Below the pieces are notes generated by a model. The model was not told the origin of the DNA. It made no database searches and was given only the letters and a program-made list of their open reading frames with translations. This document shows, in pieces, positions 26,733 to 34,842 of a stretch of 64,000 nucleotides of DNA (its first letter is position 1; the number at the start of each line of letters is the position of its first letter). Source of the DNA: Anaerobacillus sp. CMMVII (GTDB taxonomy: Bacteria > Bacillota > Bacilli > Bacillales > Anaerobacillaceae); NCBI RefSeq assembly GCF_025377685.1, contig NZ_JACEHK010000003.1, positions 124,001 to 188,000 of the forward strand, given 5' to 3'. The position numbers were made by a program, and so were the translations under genes.

Positions 26733-26758
26733 TTTTTAATTAAACGTTTGATTAATTT
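26733..26758. repeat. AATCAAACGTTTGATT-type palindrome, third copy
   Basis: TTTTAATTAAACGTTTGATTAATTTT, just downstream of the VanZ gene's stop. Confidence 0.55.
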
Positions 26759-26773
26759 TGTATGTATTCATAG

Positions 26774-27274
26774 TTAAGCGGATCTATTATCGAGCTTTTT
26801 TGTGAAGTAGGCGTTCTTAAACTTATTCAGCATTCTAAAAAGAACAATCAGGATACCAAGAAGAAGAACAGAAGTGAAGCTTCCGGCCGTATTGATATAA
26901 ACATCCAAAATTCTACCGCTGCGACTGACTAAGAAGTGTTGGTGTACTTCATCAATGAGTCCAATGATGCTAGCGGAACCAAAAGCAAGTAGCCCACGGA
27001 GCAAGAATTTTTGAATAGGTATCAGAAGTAGATAAATTACTGTTGCGAGGAACCCGTAGGCTACAAAGTGCCCGAGTTTTCGCATTTGAAAGTAGGAAGA
27101 ATTATCTTTTAATGAATATACATCATAGAAAGAGCTAGTAGAGTCAAGGAAAAAAAGCATGGAAGCCTCTTCTTCATATAACGATCGAATAGGCGCGCCG
27201 TCCAATTGCGCCATTAAACTAAAAGTAATAATTAAAAGAGAGAATACAATAATTAGTGGAAGTACGTACCGCAT
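26774..27274 (-). CDS. VanZ family membrane protein
   Basis: 166 residues, about four membrane helices. VanZ landmarks: RKLGHFVAYGFLATVIYLLL, then GLIDEVHQHFLVSRSGRILDVYINTAG, with the conserved DE-H-Q and R-x-D-x-N residues. The family is named for a teicoplanin-resistance accessory protein; most genomic members have no proven role. Start ATG 27274 with GGAGGG upstream. It is separated from asnB by a REP and is probably its own unit. Confidence 0.9.
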   Translation of the reverse strand: MRYVLPLIIVFSLLIITFSLMAQLDGAPIRSLYEEEASMLFFLDSTSSFYDVYSLKDNSSYFQMRKLGHFVAYGFLATVIYLLLIPIQKFLLRGLLAFGSASIIGLIDEVHQHFLVSRSGRILDVYINTAGSFTSVLLLGILIVLFRMLNKFKNAYFTKKLDNRSA

Positions 27275-27585
27275 TTTGCCCTCCTTTTCTAGTACCCTAG
27301 CTTAGACAATGAATGCAGTTTTTATTCTCTGGTTTTAGCATAGCTACTTCCAGATGACCTTCTAACTAACGATGGATTTATGCCCAGTTTGTTTTAAATA
27401 AGTAAAGAGAGGGTGTACGAGCTCATACTCACTTGGCCTCCTTACAAGTCATTCATTCATTTCCCAGAGTTACCCTATCATTTCCCGGCATTATTCTATC
27501 AAAAACTGAAGTTATACAATCAAACCGTCACATTATTCAATCATTTGTCACAAACTCCAATACAAAGGTAGGTCCGCAAATCACT
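27275..27585. other. Intergenic region with short imperfect repeats
   Basis: Around 27450-27540 the plus strand has a loose repeat of TCATT/TCAAT-plus-C-rich blocks (CATTCATTTCCCAGAG, TATCATTTCCCGGC). A frame from 27433 lacks a ribosome site, so I do not call it a gene. Confidence 0.4.
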
Positions 27586-27616
27586 AGAGGCTGCCCGAAC
27601 TGGACAGCCTCTTCAC
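27586..27616. terminator. Terminator-like hairpin
   Basis: AGAGGCTGCCC / GGACAGCCTCT stem with TTCACC following. Confidence 0.6.
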
Positions 27617-27627
27617 CTATTATTAAA

Positions 27628-27652
27628 TTTAATTAAACGTTTGATTAATTTT
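27628..27652. repeat. AATCAAACGTTTGATT-type palindrome, fourth copy
   Basis: TTTAATTAAACGTTTGATTAATTTT, 36 bp from the 3' end of the L,D-transpeptidase gene. Confidence 0.55.
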
Positions 27653-27688
27653 GCAGATAAGCATTCCCCTAGACGAAAACTCTGAAGA

Positions 27689-28669
27689 TTATTTAATCGA
27701 TCTTGAGTTACCCCAGATGATATCAACTTCTCCCATGTAGTAACCCAACTTTTTTAGGTTATTTTGTATTTTTTCGACTTCCTTCACATCGGGTTTCGGT
27801 GCTACTGGAGTGACAGGCTTTTGTTGCTCGGTTGGCTCTTGCTTGGGCGGTTCTGGTGTGGTCGGCTTTGGTTCTTCTTGCTTTGGTGGTGGTGCACCAA
27901 CTGCAACCTTTTTCGGTGGATTACGTAACGCTCTTATTGTTTGGCCACCAATGATTCCATCAACAAGTAAACCGTGCTCATGTTGAAATGTTCGAACTGC
28001 GAGTTCAGTTTTTTCATTGAAACTACCATTAATTTCCCCAGGGTCATAACCTAGTATTTTTAAAGTGTTTTGCAAATCCTTGACTTGATCGCCTTTTGAA
28101 CCTAGTTGCAGGACGGTACCTTTGTTGATGGTTGGTGCAGAACCTTTTGTTGAAGCGGTAATTTTATGGCCGTTTGCAAGGGCGATATTGTCAAAGGAAC
28201 TGCTAGAATTGACAATCACAACAGGTGTATCAATTGCAACTTGGTCAAAAAGCCAGATGACTTCGTCGTTATGCATTCGAACGCAGCCTAAGCTAACATA
28301 ACCACCGATCGAAGCTGGATTCGCATTTCCGTGAATGGCATAGGTAGTCCCCCAGGTTCCACGTGCATTTAGTCCCAGCCAACGAGCTCCAAGTGGATTT
28401 TTCGGGTCTCCACCTGGAATATTGTCTTTGTAATAAGGTCGCTCGACAATCTTATTAACAATCTTGAAATTTCCTTCAGGTGTTAGTGACGCACTTTTTC
28501 CCGTTCCAACGCTAAAAATGCGATTGAGTTTATTATTTTCATAGTATGCCAGCTCATTACTGGCCTTATTAATAATAATTAGTTGCCCAGATGATGCGTT
28601 TGTTGGTTGAGGCAACCAAAATGAAAAAAAGAAACAAATGATAATTGAAAAGATTACTAGCTTTTTCAT
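27689..28669 (-). CDS. L,D-transpeptidase (YkuD domain) with peptidoglycan-binding repeats
   Basis: 326 residues from ATG 28669 (GGAGGG upstream). Signal peptide 1-25. YkuD domain about 30-150 with the catalytic motif HGNANPASIGGYVSLGCVRM, Cys as nucleophile. A peptidoglycan-binding domain follows at about 185-245 (GSKGDQVKDLQNTLKILGY), then a Pro/Lys/Glu-rich linker. A second such domain begins KIQNNLKKLGYYMGEVD but stops after about 25 residues (WGNSRSIK), so it looks truncated. It forms 3-3 cross-links in the wall or spore cortex. Confidence 0.9.
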   Translation of the reverse strand: MKKLVIFSIIICFFFSFWLPQPTNASSGQLIIINKASNELAYYENNKLNRIFSVGTGKSASLTPEGNFKIVNKIVERPYYKDNIPGGDPKNPLGARWLGLNARGTWGTTYAIHGNANPASIGGYVSLGCVRMHNDEVIWLFDQVAIDTPVVIVNSSSSFDNIALANGHKITASTKGSAPTINKGTVLQLGSKGDQVKDLQNTLKILGYDPGEINGSFNEKTELAVRTFQHEHGLLVDGIIGGQTIRALRNPPKKVAVGAPPPKQEEPKPTTPEPPKQEPTEQQKPVTPVAPKPDVKEVEKIQNNLKKLGYYMGEVDIIWGNSRSIK

Positions 28670-28892
28670 AATAAAACCCTCCTCGATGATGAAACCTCTA
28701 TGTGTTGTTGGAAACAGCATTATCTGAAAAGTTAGGATGGAATAATTGCGTTTATTTTGCCGTGCTGTTTTCGTTCTCTACACCATTAGACGCCAATATT
28801 TGGTAATTGTTACATGTCTTATTGAAATAATCATGAAACCGCAAAACAAGTCATATGATCATAATGAGTAGCTTAGTGGTGGGGGGATTTTT

Positions 28893-29333
28893 ATGAAGAC
28901 GGTGGAGTATAGTGTGATCATCAACAAACCAATTACTGAAGTTTTTGCTTATATTGAAAACCTTGAGAACAGACCGAAGTGGGAACAAGGTGTAGTCGAA
29001 GTGAAGGTCGTGTCTGGTAACTATACTGAGCCTGGTTCAGTGATTCAAATTACAAATCAAATGTTGGGTAAAAAAATGGAGACGGTTGCTGAAGTCGTTG
29101 ACTATGAGAAAAATAAACATGTCATTTGTCGGGCTGAAAAACCGTTTCAACATGAGATTGCCAATGTCTATGAGGATCTAGGTGGCAAAACAAAGTTTAC
29201 GAGACGAGCAACGGCAAATGTTGAAACTCAGGGCGGGGTTACAAAGCTTACTTCAACTCTTTTGGTAAAAAGGGTGGAGAAGGCTTTTCAAAAAACAGTT
29301 GAGAATGCTAAAAAGCAATTAGAAAACAGCTAA
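28893..29333 (+). CDS. SRPBCC (START/Bet v1-like) family protein
   Basis: 146 residues from ATG 28893 (GGTGGGGGG site). The family's opening strand and helix are clear: VEYSVIINKPITEVFAYIEN, then NRPKWEQGVVEVKV. Such small cytosolic proteins bind a hydrophobic ligand in a helix-grip cavity; ligand unknown. It has its own terminator and no evident operon partner. Confidence 0.85.
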   Translation: MKTVEYSVIINKPITEVFAYIENLENRPKWEQGVVEVKVVSGNYTEPGSVIQITNQMLGKKMETVAEVVDYEKNKHVICRAEKPFQHEIANVYEDLGGKTKFTRRATANVETQGGVTKLTSTLLVKRVEKAFQKTVENAKKQLENS

Positions 29334-29342
29334 GCAAGAAAG

Positions 29343-29371
29343 AGTTGAGCAAATATTGCTCGACTTTTTTG
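29343..29371 (+). terminator. Terminator
   Basis: AGTTGAGCAA / TTGCTCGACT stem followed by six T. Confidence 0.88.
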
Positions 29372-29470
29372 TTTTCGACTATTCGTATGTTAATAAAAAT
29401 TTTGAAGATTAATAGCAATTTTTGTATTATAATGAAATTTATAGATAATCACAGTTAGGTGGGAATTAAA

Positions 29471-30307
29471 TTGAGAAAAATATTACTCATAATTAGTTTT
29501 ATATTCCTTTCTACGTTCTTCTTTTCGTACTATGCGTCAAGTGAAGAAAATACAGAAGATCCAATTGAAAATCCAGAAGATGAAAATGAGGGTGAACCGG
29601 AACAGCCAGAACAACCAGAACCGGAACCGGAGCCTGAAGCACCACCGAAAGAAAAAGAGAAAAAAACACCACCAATAGTAGAGCCTGAAAAGGTTGAAAA
29701 AAAGATAAATGATAAGCAAGAAACACCAAAAGAACAACAAAACTCAGAAGAGACTACAACTCCAGAGAAGAAGATTCAAAGAAAAGTTGAAGAGGTAACA
29801 AATATTGTTATACCTATCCCTCAACAAGAGTCAACTGAACAGCAGGTAATCGAGGAGGAACTTATTGATTACGTATTATCTACATTTAGCAAGGATGGCG
29901 GAAATTATGTAACATCGTTTGATACCTATATTTTACGAAATATCCTCTCAATTTTTTTGTATAATGAACCGGACCAGGCTTCTTTAGCTAGATATTCTGA
30001 TAATCCTTTTTTTGATCTAGCAATAAAACTTACTCATGTGCAGGTGGAAGAGTTGCAACAATTTTTCAAGAGCGAGCATATTGAATTACACCAGGACTAT
30101 GAAATTCTTGTATTAAAATTGGAGGAATTCTTGTTACATAGAGATGAGGCTCTTTCTGTTCAAGATATTGAGATTACTACTGTTGTCGATAAAGTGGAGG
30201 AAGAGCAAGTAGATGAGTTAGTAGAGAGTGAAGATACACCTAAAGAACATTTTACAGCTGTAATAGCTCAATTTTTCAGGTGGCTGGGCTCCTTTTTCTC
30301 TAAATAA
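29471..30307 (+). CDS. Secreted Pro/Glu-rich protein of unknown function
   Basis: Start TTG 29471 with AGGTGGG about 7 nt upstream. 278 residues: signal peptide or anchor (RKILLIISFIFLSTFFFSYY), then a low-complexity Pro/Glu/Lys region to about residue 105 (EPEQPEQPEPEPEPEAPPK). A folded-looking helical part of about 130 residues follows (ELIDYVLSTFSKDGGNYVTS) and an aromatic end FFRWLGSFFS. The low-complexity part suggests a wall-spanning spacer. It lies 20 nt before an SGNH gene and is probably co-transcribed; both likely act at the surface. Confidence 0.6.
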   Translation: MRKILLIISFIFLSTFFFSYYASSEENTEDPIENPEDENEGEPEQPEQPEPEPEPEAPPKEKEKKTPPIVEPEKVEKKINDKQETPKEQQNSEETTTPEKKIQRKVEEVTNIVIPIPQQESTEQQVIEEELIDYVLSTFSKDGGNYVTSFDTYILRNILSIFLYNEPDQASLARYSDNPFFDLAIKLTHVQVEELQQFFKSEHIELHQDYEILVLKLEEFLLHRDEALSVQDIEITTVVDKVEEEQVDELVESEDTPKEHFTAVIAQFFRWLGSFFSK

Positions 30308-30327
30308 AGAAATTGGCAGGTGAGAAA

Positions 30328-31095
30328 ATGAAAAAGGTAATGATTGTCTTGTGTATTTTTATAGCGATATTTACGATTATTGCGAGTAAACACTTTTACG
30401 ATCATAGAGTAAAAACAACTGCTTTAGCTGCAAAAGAGGTATTAACAGAACATGCTCAAATTGAAGAGTTAGAAAATGAACGTGCAAGGCAACGGTTATT
30501 AACTAAAAATATGGATACAAACCTAGCGAACATAGTATACCAAGCTATTGAAAACAATGATAAAGTTAACATAGTTATTGTTTCTAGTGAATTCCAAATA
30601 GCAACCCGTTGGTATGATATTTTTGAAAGTGAATTACATACCCATTATAGAGATGATTTATTTAATTTAACAGTGGTTGAGTATAATGATAAAAGTTCGT
30701 ATCAGTTTGTTCATGAGCAACATTATAATATTATTTTAGAAAAAGAACCGGATGTACTTATTATTGATGCATTTTTATTAAACGATAATGGGATTTATCT
30801 AATCGAAGACACTCTTACAAATTTAGATAGTATCATTAACGAGATTAAGAATAATTCTGATGATCTAGTAGTGATTGTCCAACCGCCACATCCTATGTAT
30901 GATGAAGGTTATTACCTAGCTCAGGTAGAGAAGTTAGAAGCTCATGTAAGTGAAAAGGGGTATTTATATTTTGATCATTGGTCGAATTGGCCGGAATTTG
31001 GATACTTAACCGATAATCAACCTAACCTGGACGGACATAAGCATTGGTCCGAATTTATAACCAATTATTTCATAGCTAATAAAAAAGGGAACTAG
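30328..31095 (+). CDS. Membrane-anchored SGNH-like hydrolase
   Basis: 255 residues from ATG 30328 (CAGGTGAG site). One N-terminal membrane helix, a short coiled coil (about 30-60), then an SGNH-like domain: VIVSSEFQIA at the nucleophile position, DVLIIDAFLLNDNG, and LDGHKHWSEF for the Asp/His pair. The same layout occurs in the protein at 32290-33102 (DIFILEPFIWNDNG, QEGHSLWAKY), so the two are paralogues. SGNH proteins of this kind (de)acylate surface polymers; substrate unknown. Confidence 0.75.
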   Translation: MKKVMIVLCIFIAIFTIIASKHFYDHRVKTTALAAKEVLTEHAQIEELENERARQRLLTKNMDTNLANIVYQAIENNDKVNIVIVSSEFQIATRWYDIFESELHTHYRDDLFNLTVVEYNDKSSYQFVHEQHYNIILEKEPDVLIIDAFLLNDNGIYLIEDTLTNLDSIINEIKNNSDDLVVIVQPPHPMYDEGYYLAQVEKLEAHVSEKGYLYFDHWSNWPEFGYLTDNQPNLDGHKHWSEFITNYFIANKKGN

Positions 31096-31384
31096 GACTA
31101 AAGTCTGTGTTCTCTTTTTTGTATTTATAGAGGGGAAAAAATCTCTAGATTGAATTTGCTATAATGCTTGTATATATTGATATATCAGTATTTATTAACG
31201 GTTTCAATAGTAATAAATTATTTATTATATGAATGTATTTAAATATAATTATAGTGAAAAATGATAAAATGTAGGTGATCTTAAACTGGAAATCTTTTAA
31301 AACAACCATACTTTTAGCCCTAGGCCATATTAAACTGAAAAAGTAAAATTATAGTAGACTAAGAATTAAGAAGGAGTAGTAATA
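31096..31384. other. Intergenic region
   Basis: A weak hairpin GGGAAC..GACT/AGTC..GTTCTC with TTTTTT ends the preceding gene near 31087-31121. The rest is AT-rich with no recognised feature. Confidence 0.45.
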
Positions 31385-31612
31385 ATGCTATTAAATTTTT
31401 TGCAAAGAAAAAGTACTTTAAAAAAGGAGAAGCACGTCATCTGTCCAACTTGCAATGGGAAATCAGAAATAGAATTATGGGACAAACAAACGAAAGCATT
31501 TCTTGGTGATGACATTCCGAGCATAAAAGCCTCGCCAAAGACAACAACAATTCCATATCAATGTCCCAAATGCTTTACAGGCCATTTATCGAAGAGTGTG
31601 AAAATCGTTTAA
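31385..31612 (+). CDS. Small zinc-ribbon protein
   Basis: 75 residues from ATG 31385 (AAGGAG site). Two CxxC knuckles, CPTC near residue 20 and CPKC near 61, can hold one zinc. The rest is short and charged. Family not recognised; nucleic-acid or protein binding is the usual use. Confidence 0.6.
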   Translation: MLLNFLQRKSTLKKEKHVICPTCNGKSEIELWDKQTKAFLGDDIPSIKASPKTTTIPYQCPKCFTGHLSKSVKIV

Positions 31613-31795
31613 TGTTAGCTGAAAATGGGATGTTACTTTGCTTGTTTTAAGTTTTTTATTGTATGTTAATCATTAAAAAGGAAGATGGTCGATAAAATGA
31701 CTGCCTTCCTTTTGCTATTTTTGTCGATTAATGGTAGTTGTTTCAGGTTTTTTATTATATAATTGTTAATAATGCTTTTTAGGGAAGAGGTTATT

Positions 31796-32290
31796 TTGAA
31801 AAATATAGTTAGGAAAGCATACTATTGGCTCCCGCCAATCATTTGGGCAATCGTCATTTTTGTTGCGTCATCACAGCCGTATGAACAGCAAGATCTGCGC
31901 CCAACAATACTTGAAAATATTGATTTAGAATTCGTCGAGCAAATCGCAGGCGATGTTAGCATTACATATGCGGGATCTGAGGTAAGTATCGAAACACGAG
32001 GGGTCGCAGGCTTTATTGAATTTTTCATCCGAAAAGGAGCCCATTTCTTTGTGTACCTTGTCTTAGGGTTTCTAGTTTATCGGTTATTTCACTATATAAA
32101 TATTAGAAGGTACAAGTTCATTTTCAGCCTTTTAATTGTTGTTTTATATGCTATTTCAGATGAAGTTCATCAATATTTAACCCCAAACCGCACCGCTCTT
32201 GTAGAAGACGTGATTTTAGACAGTATTGGTGGTTTAGTAGGAGTTTTATTGGCTCAATTTATTTTTAGTAGAAAAGTTAGGAGATTGTGA
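31796..32290 (+). CDS. VanZ family membrane protein, second
   Basis: 164 residues from TTG 31796 (AGAGG site 5 nt before); the longer frame from 31763 has none. Landmarks: YYWLPPIIWAIVIFVASSQP, RKGAHFFVYLVLGFLVYRL and YAISDEVHQYLTPNRTALVEDVILDSIGG. Its stop overlaps the next ATG (TGATG), so it is translationally coupled to the SGNH hydrolase; this suggests shared work on a surface polymer or envelope lipid, by inference. Confidence 0.9.
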   Translation: MKNIVRKAYYWLPPIIWAIVIFVASSQPYEQQDLRPTILENIDLEFVEQIAGDVSITYAGSEVSIETRGVAGFIEFFIRKGAHFFVYLVLGFLVYRLFHYINIRRYKFIFSLLIVVLYAISDEVHQYLTPNRTALVEDVILDSIGGLVGVLLAQFIFSRKVRRL

Positions 32291-33102
32291 TGAAAAAAAT
32301 TATTCTTATGGTCTTGCTGATGGTTCTTTTGGGAACTGGACTTTTGTTCGGAAAGATCGAGTACGATAATAAGTTAAAATTGACTGCAGAGAATGCACAT
32401 GCAGAGCTTGAACTGTATAACGCTAAGCTTGCAGAAGAAAAAAGGCAAGCAGAGGAGAATGAAAGGCAACGTATTGAAAAGCTAGTAAGCAATCTACAAG
32501 CTCCATTAAAAGAGAAAATATTGAATGCACTAGCGGAACAAAAACCATTAAAAGTTGTTGCTATGGGCTCCCGCGCTCTAACAGGTGTCGAAGGAAGTGT
32601 GCCGTGGCCTGAACTGCTTCAAGACCTGGTAAATGATACGTACGGTCAAAAGCTATTTGAAGTAACGACATTAGCTTATGGAACGAAAAATACCTTTGAT
32701 ATTGTTCGAAATAATCATCATTTAGAAGTGGCCGAGCTACAACCCGATATATTCATTTTAGAGCCATTCATATGGAATGATAACGGCTATGCGAGAATAG
32801 AAGATACACTCTATCATATTGATGTAATCGTTCGGGCTGCAGCACGAGATAATGAGGATCTCAGTATCTTCATTCAGCCATCAAACCCAATTTACGGTTC
32901 AACCTTTTTTCAACAACAGGTTGAGCGTGTGAAGGAGCATAGCTTAACGAATCGACTAGCCTTCATCGACCATTGGGAGGCTTGGCCAGATCCGACAGAA
33001 GAACAACTAAAAGACCTTTTAGTGGAAGAGGACACGGTTCCTAATCAAGAAGGACATAGTCTATGGGCAAAATACCTCTTAAAAACTTTCGCTAATGAAT
33101 AA
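32290..33102 (+). CDS. Membrane-anchored SGNH hydrolase, second
   Basis: 270 residues, coupled to the VanZ gene through TGATG, with AGGAG upstream. N-terminal membrane helix, coiled coil to about residue 65, then the SGNH domain: VVAMGSRALTG (nucleophile Ser in a GSRAL block), PDIFILEPFIWNDNG, FIQPSNPIY and NQEGHSLWAKY with the catalytic His. It is paralogous to 30328-31095 and keeps better catalytic motifs. Confidence 0.82.
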   Translation: MKKIILMVLLMVLLGTGLLFGKIEYDNKLKLTAENAHAELELYNAKLAEEKRQAEENERQRIEKLVSNLQAPLKEKILNALAEQKPLKVVAMGSRALTGVEGSVPWPELLQDLVNDTYGQKLFEVTTLAYGTKNTFDIVRNNHHLEVAELQPDIFILEPFIWNDNGYARIEDTLYHIDVIVRAAARDNEDLSIFIQPSNPIYGSTFFQQQVERVKEHSLTNRLAFIDHWEAWPDPTEEQLKDLLVEEDTVPNQEGHSLWAKYLLKTFANE

Positions 33103-33107
33103 CAGCC

Positions 33108-33136
33108 AAAAAACGCTTCCATAGCGTTTTTTTTTG
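33108..33136 (+). terminator. Terminator
   Basis: AAACGCT / AGCGTTT stem followed by nine T in all. Confidence 0.9.
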
Positions 33137-33168
33137 ATTAGAAAGTGTAACCGTTTTTAGTAATTATT

Positions 33169-33312
33169 GTCTAGCTTCAGCGAGGTTGCTGCCTGAATGC
33201 GCTTCTAGCTACCTTGCTCGTCGCAAAGCAGAGAAGTAACCCGAGGAAGTTCCTTGGCTACCCAAAGAAAAAGCACACTTCGCTTTTTCCAGGGCGATTG
33301 CGCTTTTCTCAT
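33169..33312. repeat. Bacillaceae-type dispersed repeat (TGTCTAGCTTCAGCG start)
   Basis: Begins TGTCTAGCTTCAGCG and ends CGCTTTTTCCAGGGCGATTGCGC; GC-richer than its surroundings and full of short dyads. This opening is common between genes in Bacillaceae. A fragment, CGTCTAGCTTCAGGCGC, recurs at 55598. Confidence 0.6.
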
Positions 33313-33420
33313 TTGCCTATTTTTACTAGAATTAGGTACGAGTAATACCGAAAATGTAATAGTTGAATAAGATAACTAGAGCGATGCCACTATTGATAAA
33401 TAAAGGGAGGAATTTTGTTA

Positions 33421-34305
33421 ATGGCAAAAATAGAAGACATCAGAGATCAAACTCCGAAAAGATCGTCTACTAGATCCGTGTCATCGATAACCCAGATTGC
33501 GAGACATCATTCGGCAACTCAGTCTGGTGACTTTTGGACATTTTGGAATGGACGATGGAAGGATTTAGGGTGGTCGACTGGTGGGTACCATGAAATTATT
33601 TTACCCGATGGTACGGTTCAGCTTTGTTATGATGCCAATGTAGTAACAAACGGCGTTGGTGGCCACAATACTTCCATCTATAACATTTGTCTAGTTGGCC
33701 AAGGTTCATTTACGGATGCTCAGGAAAGTGCGTGGAGAGAGCGGGCTCAGTACAATTTGGAAAGATTTAATATATCAGTGGATGATGTACTTGGCCATAA
33801 CGAATTCTCAGGTCAGTCAACAGGATGTCCAGGTACAGATATGGATAGAGTTCGAGCTGAATTAGCTGGTTCAGGTAGTGGTGGCGGTCAGTCGGGGTCT
33901 GAGCGGACGCTGCGGTTAAGAAGCTCTTATATGAGAGGGGACGACGTAGAGAAGGTCCAACGTGCCGTGGGGGTAACTGTTGACGGAATTTTTGGACCAC
34001 AAACGGAGCAGGGCGTTCGCAGTTTTCAGCAAAAGCATAGTTTAACCGTGGATGGAATTGTCGGACCAAACACATGGGCTGTGATAAATAATAGCTCTTC
34101 GAGTCCAGAGTATTCGAGACTTCTACGCTTACAATCTCCATATATGCGCGGGGAAGATGTGAGACAGGTTCAACAAAGACTCGGCGTTACAACAGATGGA
34201 ATTTACGGACTAATCACTGAACGCGCCGTCCGCAACTTTCAGCAAGAACAAGGAATTACAGTCGATGGAATTGTCGGTCCCGTAACCTGGGAAAGACTAT
34301 TTTAG
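33421..34305 (+). CDS. N-acetylmuramoyl-L-alanine amidase with two peptidoglycan-binding domains
   Basis: 294 residues. Start ATG 33421 with GGGAGG 10 nt upstream; TTG 33415 is the alternative. Amidase_2/PGRP fold at residues about 15-150: IARHHSATQSGDF (first zinc His), GGHNTSIYNICLVG, and GHNEFSGQSTGCPG (later His and Cys ligands). Two peptidoglycan-binding domains follow, near 165-220 (MRGDDVEKVQRAVGVTVDGI) and 232-294 (MRGEDVRQVQQRLGVTTDGI). It cleaves the muramic acid-peptide bond. There is no signal peptide, as in phage-type or mother-cell lysins. Confidence 0.92.
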   Translation: MAKIEDIRDQTPKRSSTRSVSSITQIARHHSATQSGDFWTFWNGRWKDLGWSTGGYHEIILPDGTVQLCYDANVVTNGVGGHNTSIYNICLVGQGSFTDAQESAWRERAQYNLERFNISVDDVLGHNEFSGQSTGCPGTDMDRVRAELAGSGSGGGQSGSERTLRLRSSYMRGDDVEKVQRAVGVTVDGIFGPQTEQGVRSFQQKHSLTVDGIVGPNTWAVINNSSSSPEYSRLLRLQSPYMRGEDVRQVQQRLGVTTDGIYGLITERAVRNFQQEQGITVDGIVGPVTWERLF

Positions 34306-34309
34306 TCTT

Positions 34310-34347
34310 AAAAAGTATACGAATTAGCAGTTTCGTATACTTTTTTT
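34310..34347 (+). terminator. Terminator
   Basis: AAAGTATACGAA / TTCGTATACTTT perfect 12-bp stem, T run. Confidence 0.92.
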
Positions 34348-34398
34348 ATGAAAGATTTATGATGTTTATATAGAAGAATTTTTTTGTGGAGGAAAAGA

Positions 34399-34800
34399 AT
34401 GCTCAAAAAAATATTTGGTTTTAAAAATTTATTAGACAGTATTACTTTGGAAAACATTCAAAACAAGTTGTGTGAAATGGGTTTTAATCAGAAGTTTGTT
34501 GAAGAAATAATGAATACTTTAGAAGAGAGAAGTAACATTGGTAATAAAAAGTTTCAAGAATGGTTTTACAAATTAAATTACAGATTACCAGAAGAATTTA
34601 AAGATGAAGTGTTTGCTATAAAGTTATATGACAACCATAGGCTTTTAATCGAAGGAGAAGTCAAAAAGCTAGAAAAAGAAATGAACTTGTCTTGGGAAAA
34701 ACAAGCAGAAGACTTAATAGATAGTCACGAAAAAGCAAGAAAAGTACAGTTAGTCATTAGACATAGGCTCTCAGATATTGCTTTAGACTTATTAAGTTAA
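34399..34800 (+). CDS. Hypothetical helical protein, 133 residues
   Basis: Start ATG 34399 with GTGGAGGAAAAG upstream. Mostly charged helices (KLCEMGFNQKFVEEIMNTLEE, KLEKEMNLSWEKQAEDL), no membrane segment, cytosolic. I recognise no family. Shares a bidirectional terminator with the convergent carboxypeptidase gene. Confidence 0.6.
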   Translation: MLKKIFGFKNLLDSITLENIQNKLCEMGFNQKFVEEIMNTLEERSNIGNKKFQEWFYKLNYRLPEEFKDEVFAIKLYDNHRLLIEGEVKKLEKEMNLSWEKQAEDLIDSHEKARKVQLVIRHRLSDIALDLLS

Positions 34801-34803
34801 CAA

Positions 34804-34842
34804 GACACCGCTCAGATTTTATCCTGAGCGGTGCTTTCATTT
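34804..34842. terminator. Bidirectional terminator
   Basis: CACCGCTCAG / CTGAGCGGTG perfect stem, ATTTTATC loop, then GCTTTCATTTTTT. Confidence 0.85.

Noticed and set aside
27433-27636. 67-codon plus-strand frame
   Set aside because: No ribosome site, and it runs through a terminator hairpin and the AATCAAACGTTTGATT repeat.
33169-33312. tRNA or small structured RNA
   Set aside because: GC-rich with dyads, but no cloverleaf or T-loop motif; matches a dispersed intergenic repeat type instead.
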